From Calliopum simillimum (lineage: Eukaryota; Arthropoda; Insecta; Diptera; Lauxaniidae): a stretch of 64,000 nt of DNA. This document shows positions 22,846-33,988 of this stretch, one piece after another (position 1 is the stretch's first letter; every line of letters starts with the position of its first letter). The stretch spans positions 6,386,001-6,450,000 of the forward strand of contig OX638368.1 in NCBI GenBank assembly GCA_951812925.1. The letters run 5' to 3'. The translations under genes and the position numbers were made by a program. The notes below the pieces were generated by a model. The model saw only the letters and a program-made list of their open reading frames with translations. It was not told where the DNA came from and searched no databases.

Positions 22846-23244
22846 TTGCTTTCGGATGAGCGAATCAAGTTTTACGCTTGTTTTTCGATGGTACTGAGAA
22901 CGTTTTTTTAATTTTGACGAACCATAGTGGTTCCGATTATAGGAGAATCATACCTAACTATTGATGTTTCTTGCACCTCTAAATACGATGTGCACGCTGC
23001 CGAGACAGATGGATTAACCAATTCCACTTGGAGAATTAGTTCCTATCTTTTTTGATCCAGGCTTCATTAGTCTAATCTTCTCAGCAACTCCCCACGCAGT
23101 AAATTATAAGCTTAAGGCTGGATCTGGCAAGCGCTGCAAATAATAGTACCAAATTTACTTTCAATTTCAACCGACCAATCTGGAACAGACGCTGGCCTGG
23201 AAGCGGTCCACTCTTGGTCAGGCGCTCTTCAGGATTTCAAGGGA

Positions 23245-23502
23245 TCAACTCGCCTTGTCAGCGCCAGCTACGGGCATTGTGGGTATTTCTTTCAAGACGC
23301 AAAGCTGGTCACCTGTTACCTGTCCGGACACCTTATTCGTGTAATTGCGCCTGACTTCTATAGCTAGAAGCCGTTCACTATCCGCAACCTGTGACCCATC
23401 CGGTGGCTTGTATCTATCCTCCGTAGAATTCCCATATATTCCGCAAAACCGGGATGCGGAGACCATAAGAACGCTGTTCGCCATGGCCACAAAGCTAAAC
23501 AT
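23245..23502 (-). other. Unassigned 85-codon open frame inside the piggyBac-like element
   Basis: The predicted protein begins MFSFVAMANSVLMVSASRF and has no motif that can be named. Base composition here is clearly less AT-rich than the surroundings, so it may be a fragment of some other coding sequence captured in the element. It is not supported as a functional gene. Confidence 0.2.
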
Positions 23503-23832
23503 CCAGTAATTGATGTGTAGTATGACGGTTGTGATCGTTTTCCTGATTATTTTTTTACATTTTCTTACCAGACCTAAAATATTGGTCTTCTGTGTTCAAT
23601 AAAAACTGGATTTTATCTCATGTGTAAAATGTACACCTGTCTTATTTCCTTACGCTTTAACCGATATAGCTGCCTACAGGCAGCCTTTCTTTTTTTTAAA
23701 TTTTTAGGTACAAAAAGAAAAGATATAAGCAAATGGACTTTAGATTCGCGTTTTCCAGTCCAATATTAACTTAAAACCAAAATTCTTACTTTCCTTGCTC
23801 TAGTTTATCTACATTGGCGGTTAGAGGGTTAA

Positions 23833-24680
23833 CAAACGAATCGAAACAGATCAACATTTTCCAAAAAAAAAATTAGTCTGTTTAATTATTAAATTTATTC
23901 ATTACATATTATTTATCAAAAATATTTTTGTTTTGCGGCCAAACAACTGTTGTCACGAGTAGAGACGGTTTGAAGTTCAGTTCTTACGGAACAACATGTC
24001 TCGTCACAATGTTTCGTTCGGTTTCGATCAGTTACGTACGTTCATTTTGGTTGTCAATATTGCCTTACATATACTTCCATTTACTCGTTACGTATCATCA
24101 CGTCTATTTTGGTTGACCCTTTATATCTAGCAAATTTTTTGCTCCGTTTTTTGAAAAGTTTTGAAATTTTGCTTCGCATCGTTTGATACAATTTTTCTTG
24201 CAGCCCTGGCTATTTTAAAACTTGTCTTACCATTTCCTTTTAATAAAAGGACAGTTGAGGTTCTAAATGGCGAATTTAAGTAATTTTTGTATATGATATT
24301 AGCAGGTATTATTCGATCAAAAAGAATTAAATCAAATTTTGACAAATTTCATATGACACCAATATTTTTCAAATCCATCCAGGGGTTCCCAACTTATAGC
24401 GATTTTTATAAAAGATTTATCCGGATCTTCCGATGGCTATACCTCCGAAACTAGGTCCGAGAGATCCTTTTTGATCACATATTCTTTTTAAGGACTAAAA
24501 ATTCAATGATATAAAATTAGTTTTAGAATTTTAGCGAGTTTATCACTAAACTTGATTTGAATGCTAATCACTGTCAAAAAATCAATAGTTTTTCACAGTA
24601 AATAATTTCGCCCTGGGCTCTAAACCGTTACTGATATCTATTGAATCAAAAGTGAAAGTTATCGTTTTTCCATGAGTGTA
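23833..24680. other. AT-rich spacer, no gene
   Basis: CGTCTATTTTGGTTGAC at 24101-24117 is the inverse of AACCAAAATAGACG at 21951-21964, so an older inverted pair encloses the piggyBac-like element. The 24370-24520 stretch resembles 19745-19860 (CTCCGAAA...ATATTCTTT). Nothing coding is seen. Confidence 0.45.
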
Positions 24681-24689
24681 TGTTTGATA

Positions 24690-24795
24690 AATTTATATTG
24701 AACTAATTATAAAACATAATTTTATTATATTTCAATTAAAAAAGCGCGTTGGTATTTTTAATAGTGCAACGATAAAACAGTCTGTTATTTTATCT
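24690..24795 (-). repeat. Partial copy of the mariner-type MITE at 18317-18689
   Basis: AAAGCGCGTTGGTATTTTTA and its surroundings match, in inverse orientation, the interior of the MITE at about 18430-18530. The terminal repeats are not evident, so it is a fragment. Confidence 0.5.
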
Positions 24796-24915
24796 GTATT
24801 GCCTCGATGAAGTGCCACGCCGAAACGTAAATTCTCAGAATTCAAGATCAAATTTAGAAATAAATTAAATATCAAAACAACAGAAGGTCCCTGCTCTTTA
24901 ATAGAGAAAAAAAAA

Positions 24916-25500
24916 ATGGGGATGCTTCGATTTCAATATCTTGCTTCATTTTCCAGAAATCAAATAAAAAATACAAGAATTTTGAAGAAATTTCAAAAAA
25001 TGTTAGATTTGAAGATATTTTCACACAAAACTACCAAAAATAAGTCCAAGAAACACATCAGGCTTAAAAAAGACGAGAATATGGAAAAACTTCAATAAAT
25101 GTTAGATTTGATTTTTTCACATAAAACAATCCAAAATAAGTCTAAAAAATTTAATAAAATTTTTCGATATTCGTTTTCAAGATATCTAGGCTTAAGGAAA
25201 ACTAGATTACTGTTGAAATTTCAAGACAAATAATTTTTAAGAACAGTTAATAACCTGTTAAATACTAAGAAGAAAACCAAAGACAAGTTCAATTTTACTG
25301 CTACTGACATTTACTGGCAAAAATTAATCTATTTCGGCCTGTTGAAACTGGTAGAGCTAAGCTTCTGGCTATAACTATATTTTCACATAAAATAACTCAA
25401 AACAAGTCGAAAAAATTTCATAAAATTTTTCGACATCCCGCTTCGTTTCGAAGATATCGAGACATATGTTATTGAATACAAAATGTCGTATAACAAATTG
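24916..25500. repeat. Tandem-like AT-rich dispersed modules
   Basis: At least three copies of a module of about 70-100 bp occur: ACATAAAAC, AATAAGTC, AAATTTTTCGA, TTCGTTT, GAGATAT. It is shared with 16990-17215 and 17690-17920. The 60-codon ORF at 24916 spans the modules and is not a gene. Confidence 0.5.
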
Positions 25501-25935
25501 CCAAATAACTTAAAGTAGATAAAAAGCACTCGTAATATAAGTTTTGTGATGTGCGTGGTAATTGAATTTGTGCTTTTTTTTATAATTTGCTTTTAGTTTT
25601 TGAAAAAATGCATGTTTTAAAAAATCTGCTACCCAAATTTTGCTTTTACTACGCATTTTCTTTCCATTTGATACGCTATGAATTTTTCGAGGTTCTAACC
25701 CTGCTTGTATCCATGATTTAATAACAATGGTTATGGCAAGTTGTCAAAATAAACAAAAAAAGAACCCTGTTCGTGCCTTGCTATCTGTCAAAAGACTAGA
25801 AAATTTTGACATTTTTATACAATAGTTTAAGAAGAAGCAGCATTTGTTATCGCTGCAACCAGGGCAATTCAACCATGCTTGTATCGTTGACATTTTGACA
25901 GTTGCAAGACGGCACACGGCAGACGAAGTATGTAT
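25501..25935. other. Spacer, nothing recognised
   Basis: AT-rich sequence without coding potential. It ends in a short TATG microsatellite at about 25928-25947, against the LINE fragment. Confidence 0.5.
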
Positions 25936-25947
25936 GTATGTATGTAT

Positions 25948-26410
25948 TCTCCTTTAACTCCTAGGAGGAGCATAGGGCCAATATGAAATCTCTCCATTTG
26001 TCATGATCCCTTGCGATGACTTTAATCTCTTGCCACTACTTTCCCGATTCTTGGATTTCCTTTTCCAGCGACCTCTTCCAGTTGGTTTTGGGTCTACCAC
26101 GTCCTCTACTGCCTTGTGGATTCCACTCAAGAGCCTGGCGACAAACTTCGCTGTGTGGTTTCCGGAGAGTGTGACCAATCCATCTCCATTTGCGCAGCTT
26201 GACCTCGATTGCTATAGCCCTCTGCATTTTTGATGTAGCTCGGCATTTGATATAGTGCGAAGCCACCAAACCTTTAGTATTCGCCTTAAGTATTTGATAA
26301 CGAATACTTGCAGCTTGTTCGTTAGTTGTTCAGTAACAAGCCACGTTTCGCACCCATATAACAAAACCGATTTCACATTCGAATCAAAAATGCGCACTCT
26401 CGTGAAATGA
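25948..26410 (-). pseudogene. LINE polyprotein C-terminal tail, RTE-like
   Basis: Read on the minus strand, the order is VLLYGCETWLVTE (the thumb/C-terminal LYGCETW motif), then VIKYLRRILKVWW, then LRKWRWIGHTLRKP and RQALEWNPQGSRGRGRPKT, then a short WR tail. LYGCETW ... RWIGHTLR ... WNPQG.RGRGRP is the standard C-terminal signature of RTE/BovB-type and related LINE ORFs. Frameshifts separate the blocks (frames change near 26215 and 26040). Only the tail survives. A second copy lies at 22505-22845. Confidence 0.8.
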
Positions 26411-26417
26411 AATGAAA

Positions 26418-27362
26418 CTAGTAAGGGTGTAACGTTTGGCCGGGCCAAACATTTAATACCCTACACTGCAGTGTTTTAAAATTTTGCTTATATGGGAGGT
26501 GCCACGTCCTTTTTTCCGAGTGCACCCAGTTTTTGCTCAGAGCGTGCATTTATAGTTCTTAGTTTCTGAGTGAAATTCGGTTGGATTATCTCAAAAAACG
26601 TTTAAAGTATAGCGTTTTGAAGCTTTTGCTTATAAGGGAGGTGCCACGCCCTCTTGTCCAAGTTCATCTAGGTTTAGCTCAGAGCGTGCATTTATAGTCT
26701 CCAGTACTTGAGTGAAATTTAGTTGGATTACCCCAAAAAACTCTTTAAGTATAGCGTTTTGAAGCTTTTGCTTATATTGGAGGTGCCACGCCCTTTTGTC
26801 CGATTTCACTCAGTTTTTGTTGACAGCTTGCATTTATAGTTATTAGTAACTGAGTAAAATTTAGTTTGATTATCTCAAAAAACGCTTTTAGTATAGCGTT
26901 TTAAAGCTTTTGCTCATATGGGAGGTGCCACGCCCTCTTATTCGAGTCCGCCCAGTTTTTGCACAGAGCTTGCACTAATAAAGTGTATTTTGGTTGCATT
27001 GTCGTGAAAAATACTCCTAAAGTTGCATTTTGAATATATTTTTTGTATGGGCGGTAGGCGTGTCCGTTGACCGATTTCGCTCATTTTTAATCCCACTTTT
27101 TTTTTTTCTTTTACGACAAAGCTAACTCACCAAATTTTATTGAATTAACATGGTTACTTTTCCCGTAAAAAAAATATTTCCACGCACAGCCATCCACCCA
27201 GTCAGCCAGCCAGCCACCCAGACAGTCGGACATAGCTATATCGACTCAGGTGTTGACGCTGATCAAAAATATATATACTTTTCTATATCTGCCACGCCCC
27301 CTTCTCTGCGTTACAAACGGAAGGACAAAGTGAATATACCCTGGGTGTACGGTATAAAAATA
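26418..27362 (-). repeat. Dispersed repeat, ACTAGT-end family, copy B (both ends, tandem core)
   Basis: Inverted relative to copy A: ACTAGTAAGGGTGTAACG lies at 26418 and the far end reads CCCTGGGTGTACGGTATA at about 27340. In between are four direct units of about 140-142 bp, with GTGCCACG at 26501, 26641, 26783 and 26925. A GGACATAGCTATATCGACTC block follows at about 27225. Copy D at 46966-47395 has the same two ends but fewer units. The class is unassigned. Confidence 0.7.
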
Positions 27363-27804
27363 TAACGGATGAAGACCATATTTTGTTCAGTTGAGCAAAC
27401 GCGCCTTTTGCTTTTGCTATTCTTGAGTAGTCGGGCAATTATCTGATTCTTCGTTGCGGCATTTGCTATCTCCTTTGTGTTTGCTATACAAACACGATTC
27501 AGACAAATATAGTTGAAGGACTATTTTGTCTGCTATGTATTCAGGCTCTAACTCTGCTCAACTTCGAACACTTCCGAAAGCAACAAGAATATGGGACATT
27601 CCACGTGAAGATCACAGGTAAAAGATGTTCCCGATCTTAGTCCATTTTAGAAATTTAATTTTTTTTTTTCGAACCGTACCGGCCGGCGCCTTTATCAGTT
27701 CTGGCGAAATTACTGTAAATGACAATGATATCAATAGTGACCATAAAAGCTTTTTTACAAAGTTTTAGGTACAACATGCAGTTTGTGCTTCCGTTTGCAA
27801 TGCG

Positions 27805-28250
27805 GGGAAGGAGGCGTCACCTCCTGAGTCGATATAGCCATGTTCGTCGGTCTGTCTGACTGTTGAAATCATTTTAATATATTTTGTGAGAAAGATAAGC
27901 CAATGAAATTTAGTACTTTGCCTCCATTGTCAAAGTTAGGTCGTCGTATTGAAAATGATTAAAATCGGTCAGTGAACACGCCTACCACCCATACAATATT
28001 ATATTCAAAATGCAAGCCTAAGCTAAGAGTATTATTTACGAAAATACACATAAATACTAGCGACGCACACTGGTGCGATCAGTTAATTTTAGCTTCCCAT
28101 AAGTCGAAATTCGGGTACTCTCATAATGAAATATTTGCGCTTGTTAAATTCATAAAATAGTAAAGTACCGTATTCTGTAACGATTTTGACTAAAAATTCC
28201 TTGTTGCTACATGATCTCAAAGTAAAGAGTTAAACACCCTTACTAGTTTT
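27805..28250 (+). repeat. Dispersed repeat, ACTAGT-end family, copy C
   Basis: The copy begins in AGGCGTCACCTCCTGAGTCG and ends CACCCTTACTAGTTTTTT at about 28232-28250. It is internally deleted compared with copy B and lacks the 142-bp units. Confidence 0.6.
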
Positions 28251-28265
28251 TTGTATTTTGATTAA

Positions 28266-28495
28266 CCCTGTGACGACCATAGAGACATATGTGTCCCAAG
28301 AAAACAATAAATTATATTTAAATAATTAAGAAACCAATATATGTAATTTTGACATTCATCAGTCTCTAAACGCTTCCTTAATTTATATTAAATCTTGCAA
28401 CGCCATCAGAAGAACCGTTATTTGTGTATGATCATTCTAAAGTGACAGTTTGTGTGGTGCACTAGTGCTATACTCCACAGCAGAATTTATAAGGG
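28266..28495. mobile_element. Possible piggyBac-like MITE
   Basis: TTAA occurs at both ends (28262-28265 and 28496-28499), with CCC at the left and GGG at the right. The inverted match beyond this is short, so the call is weak. A palindrome, GGACACCGGTGTCC, lies outside at 28621-28634. It follows ACCATA-like sequence in inverse orientation to 28272, so the element could instead end near 28645. Confidence 0.3.
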
Positions 28496-28499
28496 TTAA

Positions 28500-29533
28500 A
28501 GTGTTTTTTAATCATATTATAGTACGCAAAATTTGTTGTTAGGTAAGTAAACTGTTGTTTGATAAATTTATTGAACCAATATTAAAGTTTAGTATATTGA
28601 TAAATCATCAAATTCAAAATTGGACACCGGTGTCCTTATGGTCGTAAATTGTAACTTTTGTACTACAGTTTTACCCATTTCACAGGCAATCAAAATAAAA
28701 AAATTTAAAGAACCTGTTAGTAGACATATAGTATGTACTGTAACATACTTTTTGACACTGAATACCAATCTGAGGCCAGAATTGCTCATATACTACAGGA
28801 TTTCGAGATATCCGTGCTTGAAGCTGTGAAAGCGCTGTTTTCAATCTTACAGTGTAGTTCCAGGAGATGGTGTAGTTTAATTTTTTTGATGGCAACTAAT
28901 AGCCCTAATATTACCTATCAAACCATACCTTCATATTTTTTCAATTGGACCCTTACTTTCCGAGTTATCTATCACCCGCCCTTACGCCGCGGGAGGACAT
29001 GATTGGTATCGTTGAATTGCTCTTAAAATCATTGGAAATGCATTTTTTGCTGTTGAATTTAACGTGCAGCTACCAAAATATTTGACCGTTTCCGGACTTT
29101 CCATTCAACCAGAATAACTTACCCTACATATAATTTTGATGAAATTACATTAAAAAACACTAAATTCCTTATTTTATTACTGCGATAGACTTTATTAATT
29201 AATTTTGCTTTAATTTTACTTTTATTTAATCGTATTTTTTGAGATTTTTTATGTAGTTTTACTATTTGATAGTATCAATTTGTGATTATTCATTTACTGC
29301 ACTGCGATTTTCTTTGGCAATTTTGTATTTTACGCTTCACATTCTTATTATTTCATATGTATAGATTAAATTTGCACAATATATTGTGCAATTTCCCTTT
29401 CCTTTCTATCTCTGTGGCATTTAGTACTTTTACAATTATGTTATTGTGTTGAACATATTCATATGTATGTGTGAAAGTAGCATTGTCCTGCGGTGTCACA
29501 TTTTTAGAAATGTTGCAGCAACATATCACTGCA
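28500..29533. other. 3' flank of the DIP gene; no other gene
   Basis: AT-rich sequence containing the presumed 3' UTR of the minus-strand DIP gene. A minus-strand AATAAA-type signal is possible at about 29222-29230 (TTTATT on the plus strand) but cannot be confirmed. Short ORFs at 28589-29002 are not coding. Confidence 0.4.
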
Positions 29534-32145
29534 TCACCTCACAACAAAGTCAATAAAACAAAGTAAAACTGAAAGAAGAAAATTCTGTAAGAATTTGAAA
29601 TGGGACTTTGATTTCACTCGTTGCGTATGTGTTGCGCTACCGCGGGCTGCTTCTTCAAGACCTGAAAGCAAAATGAACAGTAAGAATCTTTCCATAAACT
29701 TCTATATATGTAGATATCATCTCAAATTTACCTCCAATAAAGTTAAGATGATCATCATTGGATGATGACGCGCCAGGATGCAATTTTATTTCTAAAACAG
29801 AAATCACATTATACTCAATACCCTATTGTTACAAAGAAATCTTACCATATAGACGCAATGTGCCCTCAGCGCGTCCCAGTGAATTAGTGCTTACACAGTG
29901 ATAGGTACCAACATCAGATGCAGAAAATGAACGCACCACCAGTAGCATGACACCGCGATAGCCATCACGTTTTTCGGTTATGCCATATTTTGGCCTGAAA
30001 TGTGTAGTCGTTAGAGTGAAAAATTTTGATATTGAAGACATAAAATTGAATATTGCTTACCCATCTAGCAACATTTCGGGTTGTCCCGTTTCTAAATTTG
30101 AACTGGACACACTGTTAAAGCCGCCTGATGTACGCGCTCCTTTTAGCCAATATGAAACGGGTGAAGGTGAAGCTTCAACTTGACATTCGAGTTGGACATC
30201 GGAACCTAAGGGTGTTCCTAGCAATTGACTTGGGGCGCGAACCATTGGAGCAACTGTAAAGTGAAAGAAAAAGTTTAAATATTTCGATGGTGATGGTAAA
30301 GCGGTCAACGCAATCAAAGGCAGAATTTCAAGGGTTTTTCCTGAGAAATTCGCACTTGGTAATGAGTTCCCATGATACATCAGCAGCATAAGCTTACTAC
30401 GCCATAAGGTCCTTCATAGATTTCTGTTTTTTTTTTTTTCTTTTCAATACTTACACTGAACACTCAATGAAACTCTTTTACTAACTGCCGGTGGGACATC
30501 GTTTGAGGCAATACATAAATAGGCGCCCATTTGACGTCGTTCAAGACGCATCAATTTCAATGATGAGCCATTGTAGGATTCAACTGTTCATAAAAAAAAA
30601 AAAAATTCAAAACCATGCACTTAAAAAAATGCAAAGAGTATTAAATCTCAACCTTTCATCAGTTCTCGACTGCCCGTTTTTCGTAATAAAATCATTTCGC
30701 CATCTTCACGACGCCATGTAACACGTGGCATAGGATTTCCGGTAGCCTTGCATGTTAGCGTGGCATCTTCACCTTCTTGCACAGCTAAATCGGCGGAGGA
30801 TTCTTCGTTAATGATATCTGGAGGAACTGTAGAATAAAATTTATGAATAATTTTTGGTAATTTGGAAGAATTAAAGCTGTAGTACAGGGTGCTCCATCTT
30901 TTATGTCGGTATGTAAACGCTGAATAACTTTCACATTTACCAACCGATTGATTGCATCAGATATGTTTTGGAAACGTCAATCCAGTACAATTTTTGCCAT
31001 GGAGCTCAAGGCAAACATTCGTGCTGAAATCGACGCTATAACACCCGAGATGCTCGGAAAGGTAATAGCAAACGCAGAAAAAAGGAGTCATTTTGTAATT
31101 GCTAATAAAGGTAGCCACTTAATTGATATTGTTTTCGAAAACTAGTCCAAAAAAATTGCAAAGAACCAAACTGAATAAAAATACATCACTTATAGAAATC
31201 GGTTGTTTTTTTCTCAAAGTTATTCAATGTTTACATACCGACATAAAAGATGGAGCACCCTGTAGGGATATACCTTGTACGTCAATACAACCGATTTGTT
31301 TTTTCATTGGACTCGTGTTTATCTGGCACATATAGCAGCCACGATCACTTTCACGCAGTTTGCTGATTTTCAGCTTCCACGTATGCATGTCCTCATGCAT
31401 AACGCTAATGCGTGCATTATGCGTAACCACACGACCTTGTAGTGCGAGCACTGTTTGATCGGAGGCGCGCAGCCAGCCAACCTGCAAAAGCATAAAGAAT
31501 GTAAATTATGTAAATTAATGCCGCATTGAGTAATCACAGCATCTAGACTGATCTGGAATTCATACGCTTTTGTATATACTACAGCAAATCTCTCTTGGTT
31601 CAACAACTCCGTTGAGCGGTCAAAAGCTCGGCGGAGTCACCAACCACTTGAGGAAAAGTACACTGTATAAACAAGAGTGTATGCATATCAGACCAAATGC
31701 TACGAATACCCTAACTGTCATAAATATACTGGAGGTATTCCATAAAATATGTAAAGCCCTCAAAAACCTCGTAACTCGTAGAACTGTCAAAATTTGTATT
31801 GATTTTGAAAGCACTTTTTATGGAATACCACCAACTATACTGATTAATCAATTAAAAATTAGTCATTTGCTTACTTTATTTTTGCCCAAATTTCTAACTG
31901 AGCATGCAAGTATCGCTTCTCTACCCGCTGGATATGTTACATTATTTATTGTGCCTATGAATTCTGGATCAGGATCCAATTGTGAGTTGATATCTGTAGT
32001 TAAACAAAATAAAATTACTTTCTTCGTTAGTGCTATTTCTTTCACAACAGCAAATCCACTTACCGTGCACAATTTGTGATGATGAGTTCAGACATTTGGT
32101 GGATATGAATAAGAAGACAACGAGTAGTGGATTAAGTTTTTCCAT
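29534..32145 (-). CDS. DIP-gamma: DIP-family immunoglobulin adhesion protein, probably DIP-gamma
   Basis: Nine exons splice without error to 413 codons: 32145-32064, 31993-31875, 31481-31274, 30826-30653, 30583-30455, 30253-30061, 29994-29846, 29791-29732, 29661-29534. All introns are GT-AG. The product has a signal peptide (hydrophobic core PLLVVFLFI). Three Ig domains follow: C58-C119 with W70, C162-C218 with W174, C261-C335. The hydrophobic C-terminus (FLLSVLLCFIDFVV) follows a short hydrophilic stretch, which suits GPI anchoring. DIPs sit on neurons and bind Dpr partners to specify synapses. RASDQTVLALQGRVVTH, DRGCYMCQINTSPMKKQ and LLGTPLGSDVQLECQVEA are diagnostic of the Lachesin/DIP group. 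The paralogue is assigned from recalled similarity and is less certain than the family. ATG 32145 heads the signal peptide. The 5' and 3' UTRs are not defined. Confidence 0.92.
30885..31262 (+). mobile_element. 378-bp mariner-type element in a DIP intron
   Basis: Inverted ends of about 47 bp (two mismatches) begin CAGGGTGCTCCATCTTTTAT, with TA on both sides (30883-30884 and 31263-31264). It lies wholly inside the intron between 31274 and 30826, antisense to the gene. The interior keeps the last part of a transposase ORF, so it is an internally deleted mariner/Tc1-type copy. Confidence 0.85.
30948..31145 (+). pseudogene. Tc1/mariner-type transposase, C-terminal remnant
   Basis: About 40 codons read MELKANIRAEIDAITPEML, then VIANAEKRSHFVIANKGSH and LIDIVFEN before a stop. 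This is the usual C-terminal segment of Tc1/mariner (IS630-family) transposases. The DDE catalytic core and the N-terminal DNA-binding domain are deleted, so the copy depends on an enzyme supplied elsewhere. Confidence 0.7.
31600..31862 (+). pseudogene. Possible reverse transcriptase scrap in DIP intron 2
   Basis: On the plus strand, antisense to the DIP gene, QECMHIRPNATNTLTV is followed about 30 codons later by ICIDFESTFYGIPPTILINQ. That looks like the palm A region of some LINE RTs (QHAYxxGxSTxTAL ... LDIEGAFDxVP). Similarity is weak and the piece is short. The ORF runs on into DIP exon 2 by chance. Confidence 0.3.
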
Positions 32146-32790
32146 TTTGATCACAGAGTTGGTTTACAAGTGCTTTCCTATATATGTGTAGTTGATTTTT
32201 ATTGATATTTGAGTGATACGTTTTTGTTGGTTTCTTCTTCTGTTTTTGATATTGGGCTTATTCTCAAATACTGCTGTTCTATTCAGTCCGTTTTTTCTTG
32301 GCAATAACTTAAAATTAAAGAACAATATTTGAGATTAAAATTTATTTGGAATATATTTATTTATTGACATTTTTTGGGCAAATTTAGAATCATTATATAC
32401 GAGGGTAAGTTTTTATGTACGCAGAATGGGGGGTAAGGAGTGAAAATAAATATACAAATTTATTTTTTCTGTGCAATAAAATCTTTTGCTAGTTAGTTAG
32501 TTAGTTTTTGAAATATAGTCGACCAAAGAAAATAATCCCGAATAAAATCTCAAATATGGAATAAATCGAGAATCGCGCTGTTATAAATTTCCTTAACAAG
32601 CACGGAGAATCAGATCAAACCGTACTGAAAGAGATTTCATCCGTATATTGTTTTGTCAATTTTAATATTTTTAAAAATTTGAATTTACACTGAATATCGA
32701 CTTTTCTTGTTTTATTTTTTCTTACGACTTTGCAATGGAGTCACTTTAGAGAACACTGGTTGGACAGGATAATTTTGGTCAGCCTATCCT
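32146..32790. other. 5' flank of the DIP gene
   Basis: This should hold the DIP 5' UTR or further leader exons and promoter on the minus strand, but no convincing initiator or splice junction was picked out. Positions 32668-32738 match 4830-4900. Confidence 0.4.
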
Positions 32791-33335
32791 GAGAAGACAT
32801 AATCCCCAAAAGGAGGGATAAATTCCACGTAGCTGGCAACGCAATATCATTGCTCAATGATGCAACAATGCCCCACTGCTAACAGCTGTCCAATTCTTTT
32901 ATTATTTTCTTTCTTTTTATCATTCGTTTATAAACCACCTTCGAAACGGCTGCAGCATAAAAAGTTATAAGTTTAATTCTCATACTGAAATCAATAAATT
33001 AAAATTAAAGTCTTATACTCAATAAAGAGTTCATCATAACATTTTTACACCAAACAGTTATGTTTTCTTTCGTGTAGGTTTTTCTTGTTTTGCATTACGT
33101 GGCTACCTAGTGCCGAGGCCGTAGGAACACCAACGATCCTCAGTGGAGGAATTAGTATGACGTGCAGGCGATACATCTTAAGCAACATACCGACAAGGTG
33201 TTATTCTAGAGAGAGGCTAACACAGCAACTCCAAATAAGCAGATTTTTGGTCAAGGACAAGTGCAAGGTAACCTTTGACATTTCTGCGACGCTTTCATCA
33301 AAAAAGAATTCTCAATCCAGCTGCCAGAACTGTCT
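32791..33335. repeat. Dispersed repeat with ACATAATCCCC start, copy 1
   Basis: It runs from ACATAATCCCCAAAAGGAGG through TGGCAACGCAAT, AACAATGCCCCACTGCTAAC and ATGACGTGCAGGCGAT to a CCAGAACTGTCT end. The same order occurs at 38035-38360. The shared short frame (GTPxILSGxIxMTCRR) hints at an ancestral coding origin that cannot be named. Confidence 0.6.
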
Positions 33336-33988
33336 CCATACAAAAAAAAAAAAAGTTTGGAAAAGCCGCCACGTGTTTGAAAGCTTACCTTGAAAGTACC
33401 TAGGAAATAAAAAAAATTGTTTTTTTGGAAAGGGCCAAAATTTTTTCATCAAGTTGTTTGGACCTCCGAGTTCATATTCGATTAGCACCACCTCGATTTT
33501 CTGGTTCGTATCCTCTTAAGTGCCATTTTTTCTTTACAAAATTAAAGTTTTTAAAAATATATTTACATTTTACCCAAAAAGTGCAAACTAACAGCCTGAT
33601 TCTGTGATTTTTAAACGGTCAAGTTAGCTAAATTTGAATTGTATACGTTTTTATAATAATAAAATTTAGAAAATCAATTTTCAACAGAGTGCTTAGCTGA
33701 GATAGTAGGATCGTCAACAAGCAACTTGAAAATTTTTTCTATTGATTTTTCATGTTATTTCTTTTTTCTTGTTTTTTTCCTTGGTTTCTTTTTTTTTAAA
33801 TTTTTTCCAGTTCAGAAACTTTTATCCAGCAAATTTCACCTTATTAATGCTGTTCTACCGCATGCACGGAACATGATACAGACGACTGGCTCATAGGAAG
33901 GTTGCACTTATTTCCGAATGATTTTTGACAATATCTATGTCCAAGTTAACGTTCTCAAAATATGAGCGGACTATTGTAGTGACATTTT

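Larger units (their letters stand above)
22016..23828. mobile_element. piggyBac-like non-autonomous element, 1.8 kb
   Basis: TTAA flanks both ends (22012-22015 and 23829-23832) and the inverted ends start CCCTCTAACCG, the TTAA/CCCT hallmark of piggyBac elements. Inner inverted blocks lie at 22387-22418 and 23657-23690, each with the small hairpin GCTGCCTGTAGGCAGC; a variant (CTGCCCTGAGGCAG) lies at about 22031. No piggyBac transposase is visible. The interior instead contains a LINE tail at about 22505-22845 and an unassigned region to 23520. Confidence 0.72.

Noticed and set aside
28612..28645. GGACACCGGTGTCC palindrome considered as an operator-like site
   Set aside because: A single copy with partial inverse similarity to 28272-28298; more likely part of a decayed TIR element.
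31570..32079. 169-codon plus-strand ORF over DIP exon 2
   Set aside because: It crosses exon and intron sequence of the minus-strand gene; only the intron part has a weak RT resemblance.
33085..33393. 102-codon ORF, with a similar short frame at 38074-38259
   Set aside because: Both lie in copies of one dispersed repeat; the shared residues do not match a family I can name, and indels break the frame between copies.
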